Shown: positions 8,157 through 15,681 of the stretch, in pieces
Layout of the letters: the number at the start of each line of letters is the position of its first letter
How positions within the stretch are numbered: the first letter of the stretch is position 1
DNA from: an uncultured Ruminococcus sp.
GTDB taxonomy: Bacteria; Bacillota; Clostridia; Lachnospirales; Lachnospiraceae
DNA: 64,000 nt
Reading direction: 5' to 3'
NCBI GenBank assembly: GCA_900541505.1
Contig: UQKK01000016.1
Coordinates: forward strand, 1-64,000
Translations under genes and position numbers: made by a program
Notes under the pieces: model-generated
The model's database searches: none
Told to the model about the DNA's origin: nothing
What the model saw: the letters and a program-made list of their open reading frames with translations, nothing else

Positions 8157-8991
8157 GTTCATGTTCATGGTACTTGGAGTGATGTTATTGTTATCAGCAT
8201 GCGGTCAGGCGCAAAGCAAGAACGGAGAACAAAATGTGGAAAAGAACATACAGGACAACGCTGTTGATATTGAAAAAAGGGAGACGACAGAAATCAAAGT
8301 TTCTCCGGATAAGTACACTTGGTACATTAAGGATTATGTAGGCAGAAATGCAGCTTCGTTTGGATATACATCCATGGGCGGAGACAGGATGGATACATAT
8401 GGCGCCGGATATTTAAGGATTGTTTTCGCAGATATGCAGGGAACATATATAGATATCAATGATGAGGAGGAACTAAAAAACTATGTTGTCACAAATCAAA
8501 ACATAGTTCCCAATACGGAGATGAAATATGTATTTGAGAAAGATGAAGAAGGGCAGGAGTATGATGCATTGCTTGAGCATCAGACATATGAGGAAATTGT
8601 GCTTGCAGTAAATCGTGTAGGGGAATCAAAAAAACAGGAACAGGAAATGGTAGAAATCAATCCTTCCCCGGACAAGTACACACAATATATTCGGGATTAT
8701 TCGGGAAGAAATGCTGCGGAGTGCGGATATGTCTCGCTGGGAGGGGATTTCAGGGATGCATACGGCGCAGCTACTGTCAAGCTGGTCTTAATACCAGAAG
8801 ATGGAAGTTATATAGATTTTTCCGATAGTGAAGTCATAAAGGAGTATAAAGTAACAAACCAGAGTATTGCGCCAAATACAGAATTGAATCTGGAATTTGC
8901 AAAGGATAAAAACGGCGAGGAATACAGCAATCTTGTAAATAATCAAAATATCAATGAAATTGAATTGTATGTGGTGAAAGTAGAAGAATGA
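8143..8991 (+). CDS. Lipoprotein with two tandem copies of an unrecognised domain
   Basis: A 282-aa exported lipoprotein: signal peptide with hydrophobic core at 6-17 and lipobox LSAC (Cys20), then a charged linker. Residues about 50-160 and 170-282 are two copies of one about 110-aa module. Both carry SPDKYT-x-YI-x-DY-x-GRNAA, a GY-x-S-x-GG motif, YIDxxD, VTNQ-x-I-x-PNTE and a closing IxLxVxxV. I do not recognise the domain. It overlaps merR, so its expression should follow the MerR signal. Its stop overlaps the next reading frame as ATGA. A role in sensing or binding at the cell surface is only a guess. Confidence 0.75.
   Translation: MRKGKFMFMVLGVMLLLSACGQAQSKNGEQNVEKNIQDNAVDIEKRETTEIKVSPDKYTWYIKDYVGRNAASFGYTSMGGDRMDTYGAGYLRIVFADMQGTYIDINDEEELKNYVVTNQNIVPNTEMKYVFEKDEEGQEYDALLEHQTYEEIVLAVNRVGESKKQEQEMVEINPSPDKYTQYIRDYSGRNAAECGYVSLGGDFRDAYGAATVKLVLIPEDGSYIDFSDSEVIKEYKVTNQSIAPNTELNLEFAKDKNGEEYSNLVNNQNINEIELYVVKVEE
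8290..8988 (+). repeat. Internal gene duplication within the lipoprotein
   Basis: Codons 50-160 (8290-8622) and 170-282 (8650-8988) encode homologous modules. Protein similarity is clear but many residues differ, so the duplication is old. Confidence 0.75.
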
Positions 8992-9272
8992 TAGAAAAGA
9001 ATATGTATTATGCAAGAAAGACCGGGTTCTGGGTTGGAGTAAAGGGAAATCAGAAATTAAAAACTTATGTAAAAAATCTGAGGGAAGCATTAAAAAAGGA
9101 AGGAATCCCTTTTGATGATGATAAGTTTATTCCTCATATTACATTGATTAGGAAAGCAATGACAAAAAAAGTATATCAAGTTCATCTGAACAAAGCAGAG
9201 ATGACAGTAAGAAGGATTTCTCTTATGAGGTCAGATATAAAGAATGGGAAAGTATTCTACCGGGAAATATAG
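8988..9272 (+). pseudogene. 3' fragment of an RNA 2',3'-cyclic phosphodiesterase (thpR-like)
   Basis: The 94 codons match only the C-terminal half of the ThpR/LigT family: the second HxT motif is present as FIPHITLIRKA, and the end ISLMRSDIKNGKVFYREI is typical. The first HxT motif and the N-terminal half (about 85 residues) are missing. The frame begins inside the lipoprotein stop (ATGA), with another Met at 9003. It looks like a remnant of a former core gene cut when neighbouring DNA arrived or was deleted. A short functional protein cannot be excluded, but a one-motif enzyme should be inactive. Confidence 0.65.
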
Positions 9273-9352
9273 TCAAAGTCAATTCGATTGATGTTAAAAA
9301 GGTAAATGTCCAGTAGCTTAGAAATTGTATATTATTAAAAATGAGTGATATT

Positions 9353-9385
9353 AAGCATCTAGTCAAAAAGGCGGGATGCTTTTTG
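9353..9385 (+). terminator. Terminator after the thpR fragment
   Basis: Stem AAGCATC (9353-9359) / GATGCTT (9375-9381) followed by further Ts. It ends the merR-lipoprotein unit and separates it from the ATPase/RloB pair. Confidence 0.6.
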
Positions 9386-9456
9386 TATAGTTGTGTGCAA
9401 GAATCTTTTAAATATGAAATTAGAAATAAAAATATGAGATTTTGTCTCAAATAATG

Positions 9457-9485
9457 TTTACAAAAAAAGGAAAAAAGGATATAAT
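9457..9485 (+). promoter_or_regulatory. Promoter of the ATPase/RloB pair
   Basis: TTTACA (9457-9462), 17-bp spacer, consensus TATAAT (9480-9485). The leader to ATG 9539 is about 45 nt and contains GGAGGAAA just before the start. Confidence 0.7.
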
Positions 9486-9538
9486 AGAGGATAAGATAGA
9501 GGAAAATATATGTGTTGAAATAGAGTGGAGGAAAACAA

Positions 9539-10765
9539 ATGTTGTGTCAATTTACAGTGAAAAATTTTAAGAGTATTCGTGATGAGATGACATTTGATAT
9601 GCAGGCAGCTGCCATCTCAGAGCATGAAGACAGAGTAATCAGAGACAAAGACGGAGAAGTATTTCTCCCGGTATCAGCGGTTTACGGACCCAATGGAGGA
9701 GGAAAATCTAATGTACTGGAGGCACTGCACAGTTTAGTATTTAAAGTGCTGAAGCCGCTATATGCAACCAGCGACAATGAAAATACCGCTATCAGAATGA
9801 AAAGAATCGTAATCGAACCGTTTGCTTTTTCGGCTGAGACAGTGAGCGCAGCTACAGAGTTTGAATTATTTTTTAGAACTGCACTGGCGGAATATCGATA
9901 TGAACTCACGGTGAGAAAAGATTTAATCGAGTATGAAAGACTGGACCGGGTAAAGTTTGAGACAGGACGCAGGTCGGCGCTTTTTGAAAGAGCTGATAAC
10001 GAAATTACTTTGAAAGGTGATTTTTCTAAATTGAAGACCAGTGAGGATTTATCCGAGACTCTGCCGCTGCTTTCTTATCTGGGTATTACTTATGCTAAGA
10101 ATGAAATTGTACAGGATGTTTTAAATTGGTTTGATGCTCGGATTTATTTTCTGAATTATGGAAATCCGCGGCAGGAACTGCGCATGGCGATTTCTAATTC
10201 TGAAGATGTAAAGAAACTTATGCTGGATATGATACAGGAGATGGATTTGGATATCGTAGATTTCCGTGTGGAAGAGAGAGAGCATGACGGGATTGAAGTG
10301 TTTACAAAACATATTGTTGACGATTACGAAACAGAATTGAATCTGCTTGCTGAGTCCAGTGGAACGAAAAAGATATTTGGACTGCTTCCGTTTATCGCGC
10401 AAAGCATCTTAGAGGGAACAACTCTGATAATAGATGAATTAGACGCAAAGATACATCCGGTTCTGCTTAGATATATTATTACCTTGTTCAGCAATATGAA
10501 GATAAACAAATATGGTGCACAGTTGATTTTTACATCCCATGATTTATCTACAATGAACAGTGAGTTGTTCCGGCGGGATGAAATTTGGTTTGTTGCAAAA
10601 GGAAATAAAGAAAATTCTAAATTGTATTCTCTTGTGGAGTTTAAGAATGATAAAGGCGAGACAGTACGAAAAGATGCGAAATTTGACAAGCAGTATCTGG
10701 AAGGCAAGTATGGGGCTGACCCGTATCTCAGAAAAATTATAGATTGGGGGAAGGTCGATGCCTAA
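9539..10765 (+). CDS. AAA15-type ATPase, RloA/AbiLi-like (putative phage defence)
   Basis: A 408-aa ABC/SMC-like AAA ATPase. It starts with FxVKNFKSI, typical of OLD/RloA-type proteins. Walker A is GPNGGGKS (50-57), a signature-like SSGTKKIFGL follows, then Walker B TTLIIDELDAKIHP (about 294-307) and the switch His in FTSHD (about 332). The stop overlaps the next gene's ATG by 8 nt. Family knowledge: such ATPases next to RloB proteins form two-gene modules linked to restriction loci and to lactococcal AbiL abortive infection. Inference: it senses or remodels something during phage attack and licenses the RloB partner. No restriction-modification genes lie nearby. Confidence 0.8.
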   Translation: MLCQFTVKNFKSIRDEMTFDMQAAAISEHEDRVIRDKDGEVFLPVSAVYGPNGGGKSNVLEALHSLVFKVLKPLYATSDNENTAIRMKRIVIEPFAFSAETVSAATEFELFFRTALAEYRYELTVRKDLIEYERLDRVKFETGRRSALFERADNEITLKGDFSKLKTSEDLSETLPLLSYLGITYAKNEIVQDVLNWFDARIYFLNYGNPRQELRMAISNSEDVKKLMLDMIQEMDLDIVDFRVEEREHDGIEVFTKHIVDDYETELNLLAESSGTKKIFGLLPFIAQSILEGTTLIIDELDAKIHPVLLRYIITLFSNMKINKYGAQLIFTSHDLSTMNSELFRRDEIWFVAKGNKENSKLYSLVEFKNDKGETVRKDAKFDKQYLEGKYGADPYLRKIIDWGKVDA

Positions 10766-11441
10766 AAAAGCTGGGATGGAGGCGTGGAAGAAAAAGCGCC
10801 GTAAGGAATATCTGGAAAAGAAAGAATTCCGATACTATATCTTTTGTGAGGGGCAGCAGACGGAGCCATTATACTTTGAAGGGTTTAAAAGGTATATTGA
10901 AGAAAATCCGATTTACCGTGATATGGTACTGATTGAAATTGAGCCCTGTCAGGCAGAAACCATGCGCGTGATTGGGATGGCGGAGAGATATGTAAAAAAG
11001 AACAAAATCCAGAAAGGACAGATTTGGTGCGTATATGATAAAGATAGTTTCCCGGCAAAAGATTTTAATGGAGTCGAACAGCGGGCACGGCAGCTGAGTC
11101 AGGAAAACACAGAGCTACAGTATCATGCGGCTTGGAGTAATGAGTGTATCGAATTCTGGTTTTTGCTGCATTTTGCATATTATACTTCTAATAATCACCG
11201 GACAGAGTATATTTCATTTCTGAATAATCGGTTTCGAGAATTGGGTATTGGAAAGTATGAGAAGAATATGAAAAATATATTCGAGATACTGATGGAAAAA
11301 GGGAATCCGAAATTGGCGATACGGTATGCGAAGAGGATTATAAAGGATGGACAAGGAAAGACACCGACAGAGATAGCGCCGGGAACCAAGGTGTATGAGC
11401 TGGTGGAAGAACTGGCGAAGTATTTGCCGGAGTTTGAATAA
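10758..11441 (+). CDS. RloB family protein, partner of the upstream ATPase
   Basis: A 227-aa protein with a basic N-terminus and the RloB family landmarks: CEGQQTEPLYF (30-40), an acidic VYDKDSF (92-98) and SNECIEFWFLLHF (127-139). The glutamate/DxD pattern fits the proposed Toprim-like nuclease fold, with E31, D94 and D96 as likely metal ligands. It overlaps the ATPase gene by 8 nt, so the two are made together, as expected for an effector and its ATPase. Function as phage-defence effector is inferred from family context. No terminator is obvious after it. Confidence 0.8.
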   Translation: MPKKAGMEAWKKKRRKEYLEKKEFRYYIFCEGQQTEPLYFEGFKRYIEENPIYRDMVLIEIEPCQAETMRVIGMAERYVKKNKIQKGQIWCVYDKDSFPAKDFNGVEQRARQLSQENTELQYHAAWSNECIEFWFLLHFAYYTSNNHRTEYISFLNNRFRELGIGKYEKNMKNIFEILMEKGNPKLAIRYAKRIIKDGQGKTPTEIAPGTKVYELVEELAKYLPEFE

Positions 11442-11479
11442 TCGAGGCGGCATGGCTAAAGAAATTAGCTGTGCTGTTC

Positions 11480-11508
11480 TTGTTCTCAGAGGAAAAACAA
11501 CGTATAAT
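11480..11508 (+). promoter_or_regulatory. Promoter immediately before uvrC
   Basis: TTGTTC (11480-11485), 17-bp spacer, consensus TATAAT (11503-11508). Only 7 nt separate the -10 from the uvrC ATG, so the transcript may start at or within 1-2 nt of the start codon. Confidence 0.55.
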
Positions 11509-11515
11509 AGAATCT

Positions 11516-13369
11516 ATGGAAAATAATAATTTTAACATTGAAGAAGAATTGAAAAAACTGCCGGGCAAACCGGGAGTTTATATTATGCATGATGAGAAGG
11601 ATAATATCATCTATGTGGGAAAGGCAATCAGCCTGAAAAACCGGGTCCGCCAGTATTTCCAGAGCAGCAGGAACAAAGGCGTGAAAATCGAGCAGATGGT
11701 GACGCATATCCGCAGATTTGAGTACATTGTGACAGATTCCGAACTGGAGGCGCTTGTCCTGGAGTGCAACCTGATTAAGGAGCACCGTCCGAAATATAAC
11801 ACGATGCTGATGGACGATAAGGCGTATCCTTTTATCAAGGTGACTGTCAATGAGGCTTATCCGCGTGTCATGCTGGCAAGGCGTATGCAGAAGGACAAGG
11901 CAAAATATTTCGGACCTTACACCAGCGCTCAGGCGGTGCGGGATACCCTGGACCTTTTGCACAGGCTCTACCATGTGCGGAGCTGCAACCGCAGCCTTCC
12001 GCGGGATACGGGAAAGGAGCGTCCCTGTCTGAATTACCATATCAAGCAGTGCGACGCCCCGTGCCAGGGGTATATTTCTCAGGAGGAATACGGCAAAGCC
12101 ATCACCGAGGTCATACGTTTCTTAAACGGAAATTATGAGAGTATTTTAAAGGATTTACAGGAAAAGATGGAGGAAGCCTCGGAGAATCTGGAATTTGAAA
12201 AAGCGATAGAATACCGGGAGCTTATAAACAGTGTCAAGAAAGTGTCCCAGAAGCAGAAAATCACAGACAGCAGCGGGGAGGACCGGGATATCCTGGCTGT
12301 GGCAACGGAGGAGGAAGATGCGGTGGTGCAGGTTTTCTTTATCCGGGGCGGACGTCTTATAGGAAGGGAACATTTTTATCTGCGTATCACGAAAGGAGAG
12401 AGCGAGAGCAGTATCCTGGACAGTTTTATCAAGCAGTATTATGCAGGCACGCCATTTGTGCCCGGAGAGTTGATGCTGCCGGAGGAAATAGAGGAAAAAG
12501 CTCTTTTAGAGGAGTGGCTGTCCGTGAAGCGGGGACAGAAGGTCACTATCCGTGTGCCTAAAAAAGGGACCAAGGAAAAGCTGGTGGAGCTGGCGGCGAA
12601 CAATGCCCGTCTGGTCCTGAGCAAAGACAAGGAAAGACTCAAAAGAGAAGAGGGAAGGACCATCGGGGCAGTAAAAGAGATTGCGGGACTTCTGGGGCTT
12701 GACGGAATCAGCCGGATGGAGGCGTACGATATCTCCAACACAAATGGTTTTGAGTCAGTGGGTTCTATGATTGTGTATGAGAGAGGAAAGCCTAAGAGAA
12801 ACGATTACAGGAAATTTAAGATAAAAGGAATCCAGGGGGCTGACGACTACGGAAGTATGCGGGAAGTGCTCACCAGGAGATTTCGGCACGGCTTAAAGGA
12901 AAGGCAGGAGAATATAGAACTGGGCAAATTTACTGTATTCCCGGACCTGATTCTGATGGACGGGGGAAAAGGGCAGGTGAACGTGGCGCTTGAAGTGCTG
13001 GATGAACTGCATCTTGATATCCCGGTGTGCGGCATGGTGAAAGATGACTATCACCGGACAAGAGGGCTTTACTATCACAATGAGGAAATCCCTATCGACA
13101 AATCTTCGGAAGGATTCCGGCTGATAACCAGGATTCAGGATGAGGCGCATCGCTTTGCCATTGAATACCACAGACAGCTGCGGGGAAAAGGACAGGTACA
13201 TTCCATACTGGATGATATCGATGGAATCGGACCTGCCAGAAGAAAAGCGCTGATACGGCATTTCATGAGCCTGGATGCCATCCGCGCGGCGACAAAAGAA
13301 GAACTCGCCGCCATCCCATCCATGAACGAAAAAGCCGCAGAATCCGTATACAATTTTTTTCATAAATGA
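11516..13369 (+). CDS. uvrC: Excinuclease ABC subunit C
   Basis: Makes both incisions in nucleotide excision repair, acting with UvrA and UvrB. The 617-aa product has the GIY-YIG nuclease at the N-terminus (PGVYIMHDEKDNIIYVGKA), the Cys-rich ERPCLNYHIKQCDAPC segment, the UVR motif (about 195-230), the RNase H-like nuclease domain (AYDISNTNG, LILMDGGKGQ) and a C-terminal helix-hairpin-helix (DDIDGIGPARRKAL). ATG 11516 is chosen because homologues begin near IEEELKKLP. No ribosome binding site precedes it, which fits a leaderless message from the adjacent promoter. Confidence 0.95.
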   Translation: MENNNFNIEEELKKLPGKPGVYIMHDEKDNIIYVGKAISLKNRVRQYFQSSRNKGVKIEQMVTHIRRFEYIVTDSELEALVLECNLIKEHRPKYNTMLMDDKAYPFIKVTVNEAYPRVMLARRMQKDKAKYFGPYTSAQAVRDTLDLLHRLYHVRSCNRSLPRDTGKERPCLNYHIKQCDAPCQGYISQEEYGKAITEVIRFLNGNYESILKDLQEKMEEASENLEFEKAIEYRELINSVKKVSQKQKITDSSGEDRDILAVATEEEDAVVQVFFIRGGRLIGREHFYLRITKGESESSILDSFIKQYYAGTPFVPGELMLPEEIEEKALLEEWLSVKRGQKVTIRVPKKGTKEKLVELAANNARLVLSKDKERLKREEGRTIGAVKEIAGLLGLDGISRMEAYDISNTNGFESVGSMIVYERGKPKRNDYRKFKIKGIQGADDYGSMREVLTRRFRHGLKERQENIELGKFTVFPDLILMDGGKGQVNVALEVLDELHLDIPVCGMVKDDYHRTRGLYYHNEEIPIDKSSEGFRLITRIQDEAHRFAIEYHRQLRGKGQVHSILDDIDGIGPARRKALIRHFMSLDAIRAATKEELAAIPSMNEKAAESVYNFFHK

Positions 13370-13375
13370 TATAAT
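13347..13375 (+). promoter_or_regulatory. Probable promoter of hprK
   Basis: TATACA (13347-13352), 17-bp spacer, consensus TATAAT (13370-13375) with upstream TGA (extended -10). It overlaps the uvrC end and would give a leader of about 260 nt containing the repeat region. Confidence 0.5.
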
Positions 13376-13380
13376 GAACG

Positions 13381-13620
13381 CATAGCGACGAGCGCAGAAT
13401 CAGGGAGGCACCGACTGGCTGCTGGCAGACAAGGCGGCGCCGAACTGATTCTATGTGAGTGCAACGAACAGTGAGATGAAGCGAAGCGGAATCGAGCTGA
13501 GCGCGAGGAGCCACCCTAAAAAGAGCGCAGGGGGAGGCAACGAACAGCGAGATGGAGCGAAGCGGAATCGAGCTGAGCGCGAGGAGCCCGCGAGAAGCGC
13601 AGGGGCTCCCCGCAGAGAAA
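13381..13620 (+). repeat. Repeat-bearing leader of hprK
   Basis: A 52-bp direct repeat occurs at 13461-13512 and 13537-13588 (76-bp period) with two mismatches. Each copy contains GAAGCGGAATC-type GCGA-rich DNA ending GCGCGAGGAGCC. Upstream, CATAG...AGAATCAG (13381-13403) is inverted as CTGATTCTATG (13445-13455). The area is open in frame with hprK but the encoded peptide is low complexity and unlike HprK, so I treat it as untranslated. It looks like a dispersed intergenic repeat family. Confidence 0.65.
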
Positions 13621-13640
13621 GCAACAGAAAGGAGAACAGT

Positions 13641-14570
13641 ATGGGACGAGGCATTAGACTGAGCGAGATTGCCGAAAAGATGGATTTAAAGAATCTCACA
13701 CCGGATGTGAGTCTGGCAGATAAGGAGGTACATGTTCCGGATATAAACAGACCAGCACTGCAGCTGGCGGGATATTTCGACCATTTTGATTCAGACAGGG
13801 TACAGATTATAGGATATGTGGAATACACGTATCTGCAGACATTGGAAGAGGAGGAGAAGAACCGGATATATGATGAACTGCTCTCACACCAGATTCCTTG
13901 CGTTGTGTTCAGCAGGAATTTGGAGCCGGATGAGGAGCTTTTAAAAAAGGCAGAAGAGAAGGATACGCCCGTTCTCACAACATCCAAACAGACTTCTGAT
14001 TTTATGGCGGAGATTATCCGCTGGATGAATGTAAAACTGGCGCCCTGTATTTCTATCCATGGGGTACTCGTGGACGTATATGGTGTCGGCGTGCTCATCA
14101 TGGGTGAGAGCGGTATCGGAAAGAGCGAGGCTGCTCTGGAGCTCATAAAGAGAGGACATCGGCTTGTGACGGATGATGTGGTGGAAATCCGCAAGGTGAG
14201 CGATGATACGCTGGTAGGTTCCGCGCCGGATATCACAAGACATTTCATTGAACTGCGCGGCATCGGAATCGTGGATGTGAAGTCTATGTTCGGTGTACAG
14301 AGTGTCCGTGAGACGCAGAATATCGATTTGGTCATCACTCTGGAAGACTGGAGCAGAGACAAAGAATATGACCGCCTGGGACTGGAAGAAAATTATACAG
14401 AATTTTTGGGAAATAAGGTGGTGTGCCACAGTATCCCGATTCGTCCGGGACGGAATCTGGCAATCATTGTGGAATCCGCAGCGGTCAACCACAGACAGAA
14501 ACAGATGGGATACAATGCTGCTCAGGAATTATATAAACGTGTGCAGGAAAATCTTGCGAAAAAGAGATGA
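13641..14570 (+). CDS. hprK: HPr kinase/phosphorylase
   Basis: Bifunctional enzyme that phosphorylates Ser46 of HPr with ATP or reverses it, the key sensor step of carbon catabolite control in Firmicutes. The 309-aa protein has the N-terminal MurF-like domain, the conserved SIHGVLVDVYG, the P-loop GESGIGKS (about 155-162) and the signature LVTDDVVEIRK. ATG 13641 follows AAAGGAGA and matches the family length; the 62 in-frame codons upstream are rejected. It overlaps the glucokinase frame, tying sugar sensing to sugar phosphorylation. Confidence 0.95.
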   Translation: MGRGIRLSEIAEKMDLKNLTPDVSLADKEVHVPDINRPALQLAGYFDHFDSDRVQIIGYVEYTYLQTLEEEEKNRIYDELLSHQIPCVVFSRNLEPDEELLKKAEEKDTPVLTTSKQTSDFMAEIIRWMNVKLAPCISIHGVLVDVYGVGVLIMGESGIGKSEAALELIKRGHRLVTDDVVEIRKVSDDTLVGSAPDITRHFIELRGIGIVDVKSMFGVQSVRETQNIDLVITLEDWSRDKEYDRLGLEENYTEFLGNKVVCHSIPIRPGRNLAIIVESAAVNHRQKQMGYNAAQELYKRVQENLAKKR

Positions 14571-14587
14571 GAGGCGGGAACAGAGAG

Positions 14588-15532
14588 ATGAGTTATTGTT
14601 TTGGAGTGGACATAGGCGGTACGACAGTGAAAATCGGGCTTTTCCGGACAGAGGGGGAGCTTTTAGATAAGTGGGAGATTCCCTCCCGCACAGAAAATGA
14701 GGGTGAGGCAATCCTTCCGGATATCGCACAGTCGGTATTGAGGAAAATCGGGGAGGACGCTTATAAAGAGGAGACCTTTATCGGTATCGGGGTCGGAGTC
14801 CCGGCACCGGTGACAGAGGACGGAATCGTCAACGGCAGCGCCAATCTGGGATGGAAGTATAAAGAAGTAAAACAGGAACTGGAGACACTCACCGGTCTTT
14901 CCGTAAAAGTGGGAAATGACGCGAATGTGGCTGCCCTCGGAGAGATGTGGCAGGGCGGAGGCAGCGGTGAACAGAATATGGTGATGGTGACACTGGGAAC
15001 CGGAGTGGGCGGCGGTGTCATTGTCAACGGAAAGGTCGTGACAGGCGCCCATGGAGCAGGCGGAGAAATCGGACATATCTGTGTGAATTACAGTGAGACA
15101 CAGACTTGCGGCTGCGGCAACCGGGGCTGTATGGAGCAGTATGCTTCCGCAACGGGGATTGTCCGACTGGCAAAGGAAAAACTGGAAGCTTCAAAGGAGC
15201 CGAGTGTGCTCAGAGAAAAGGAAATCACCGCAAAAGAAGTATTCGATGCAGTGAAGGCGGGAGATAAGCTGGCGCAGGAGGTTGCGGTGCAGTTTGGAGA
15301 ATATTTAGGCTGCGGCATCGCGAATCTGGCAGCGGTGGCAGACCCGGCGGTCATTGTGATAGGCGGGGGCGTCTCGAAGGCGGGAGAGGTGCTCATACCG
15401 TATATTCAGAAGCCGTACAGAGAACATGCTTTCTTTGCCAATAAGGAAGTGGAGTTTGTGCTGGCAACTCTGGGAAATGATGCGGGAATGTGCGGTGCAG
15501 CTAAGCTCATTATTGATGAACAGCAGTCATGA
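14588..15532 (+). CDS. ROK family glucokinase
   Basis: Cytoplasmic kinase that makes glucose-6-phosphate from free glucose. The 314-aa product has the ROK ATP site FGVDIGGTTVKIGLF, the catalytic VGNDANVAALGE, TLGTGVGGG, and the zinc-binding Cys cluster CGCGNRGCMEQYASA. ATG 14588 fits homologues; an alternative ATG at 14567 overlaps the hprK stop (ATGA) and would add seven residues. Its pairing with hprK suits a role in carbon control. It is followed by a bidirectional terminator. Confidence 0.9.
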   Translation: MSYCFGVDIGGTTVKIGLFRTEGELLDKWEIPSRTENEGEAILPDIAQSVLRKIGEDAYKEETFIGIGVGVPAPVTEDGIVNGSANLGWKYKEVKQELETLTGLSVKVGNDANVAALGEMWQGGGSGEQNMVMVTLGTGVGGGVIVNGKVVTGAHGAGGEIGHICVNYSETQTCGCGNRGCMEQYASATGIVRLAKEKLEASKEPSVLREKEITAKEVFDAVKAGDKLAQEVAVQFGEYLGCGIANLAAVADPAVIVIGGGVSKAGEVLIPYIQKPYREHAFFANKEVEFVLATLGNDAGMCGAAKLIIDEQQS

Positions 15533-15607
15533 TACGATAGGAAGATACGATTAAAATCGCATTTAACGTGTAAAAGGACGGAAGATAAGAATAAAAAAGC
15601 AGCAGAT

Positions 15608-15650
15608 AAAAATCCCTCCGGGCTCTATAGACTTGCCCGGAGGGATTTTT
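15608..15650. terminator. Bidirectional terminator, glucokinase / PBP1A
   Basis: A 16-bp perfect stem including the flanking A5/T5 tracts: AAAAATCCCTCCGGGC (15608-15623) / GCCCGGAGGGATTTTT (15635-15650). It serves both convergent genes. Confidence 0.9.
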
Positions 15651-15681
15651 ATATTATCTCTCATGTTCTTTTTATAAAGGC

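Noticed and set aside
13455..13640. A 62-residue N-terminal extension of HprK
   Set aside because: The extension is repeat-derived low-complexity sequence; a good ribosome site precedes ATG 13641 and homologues start there.
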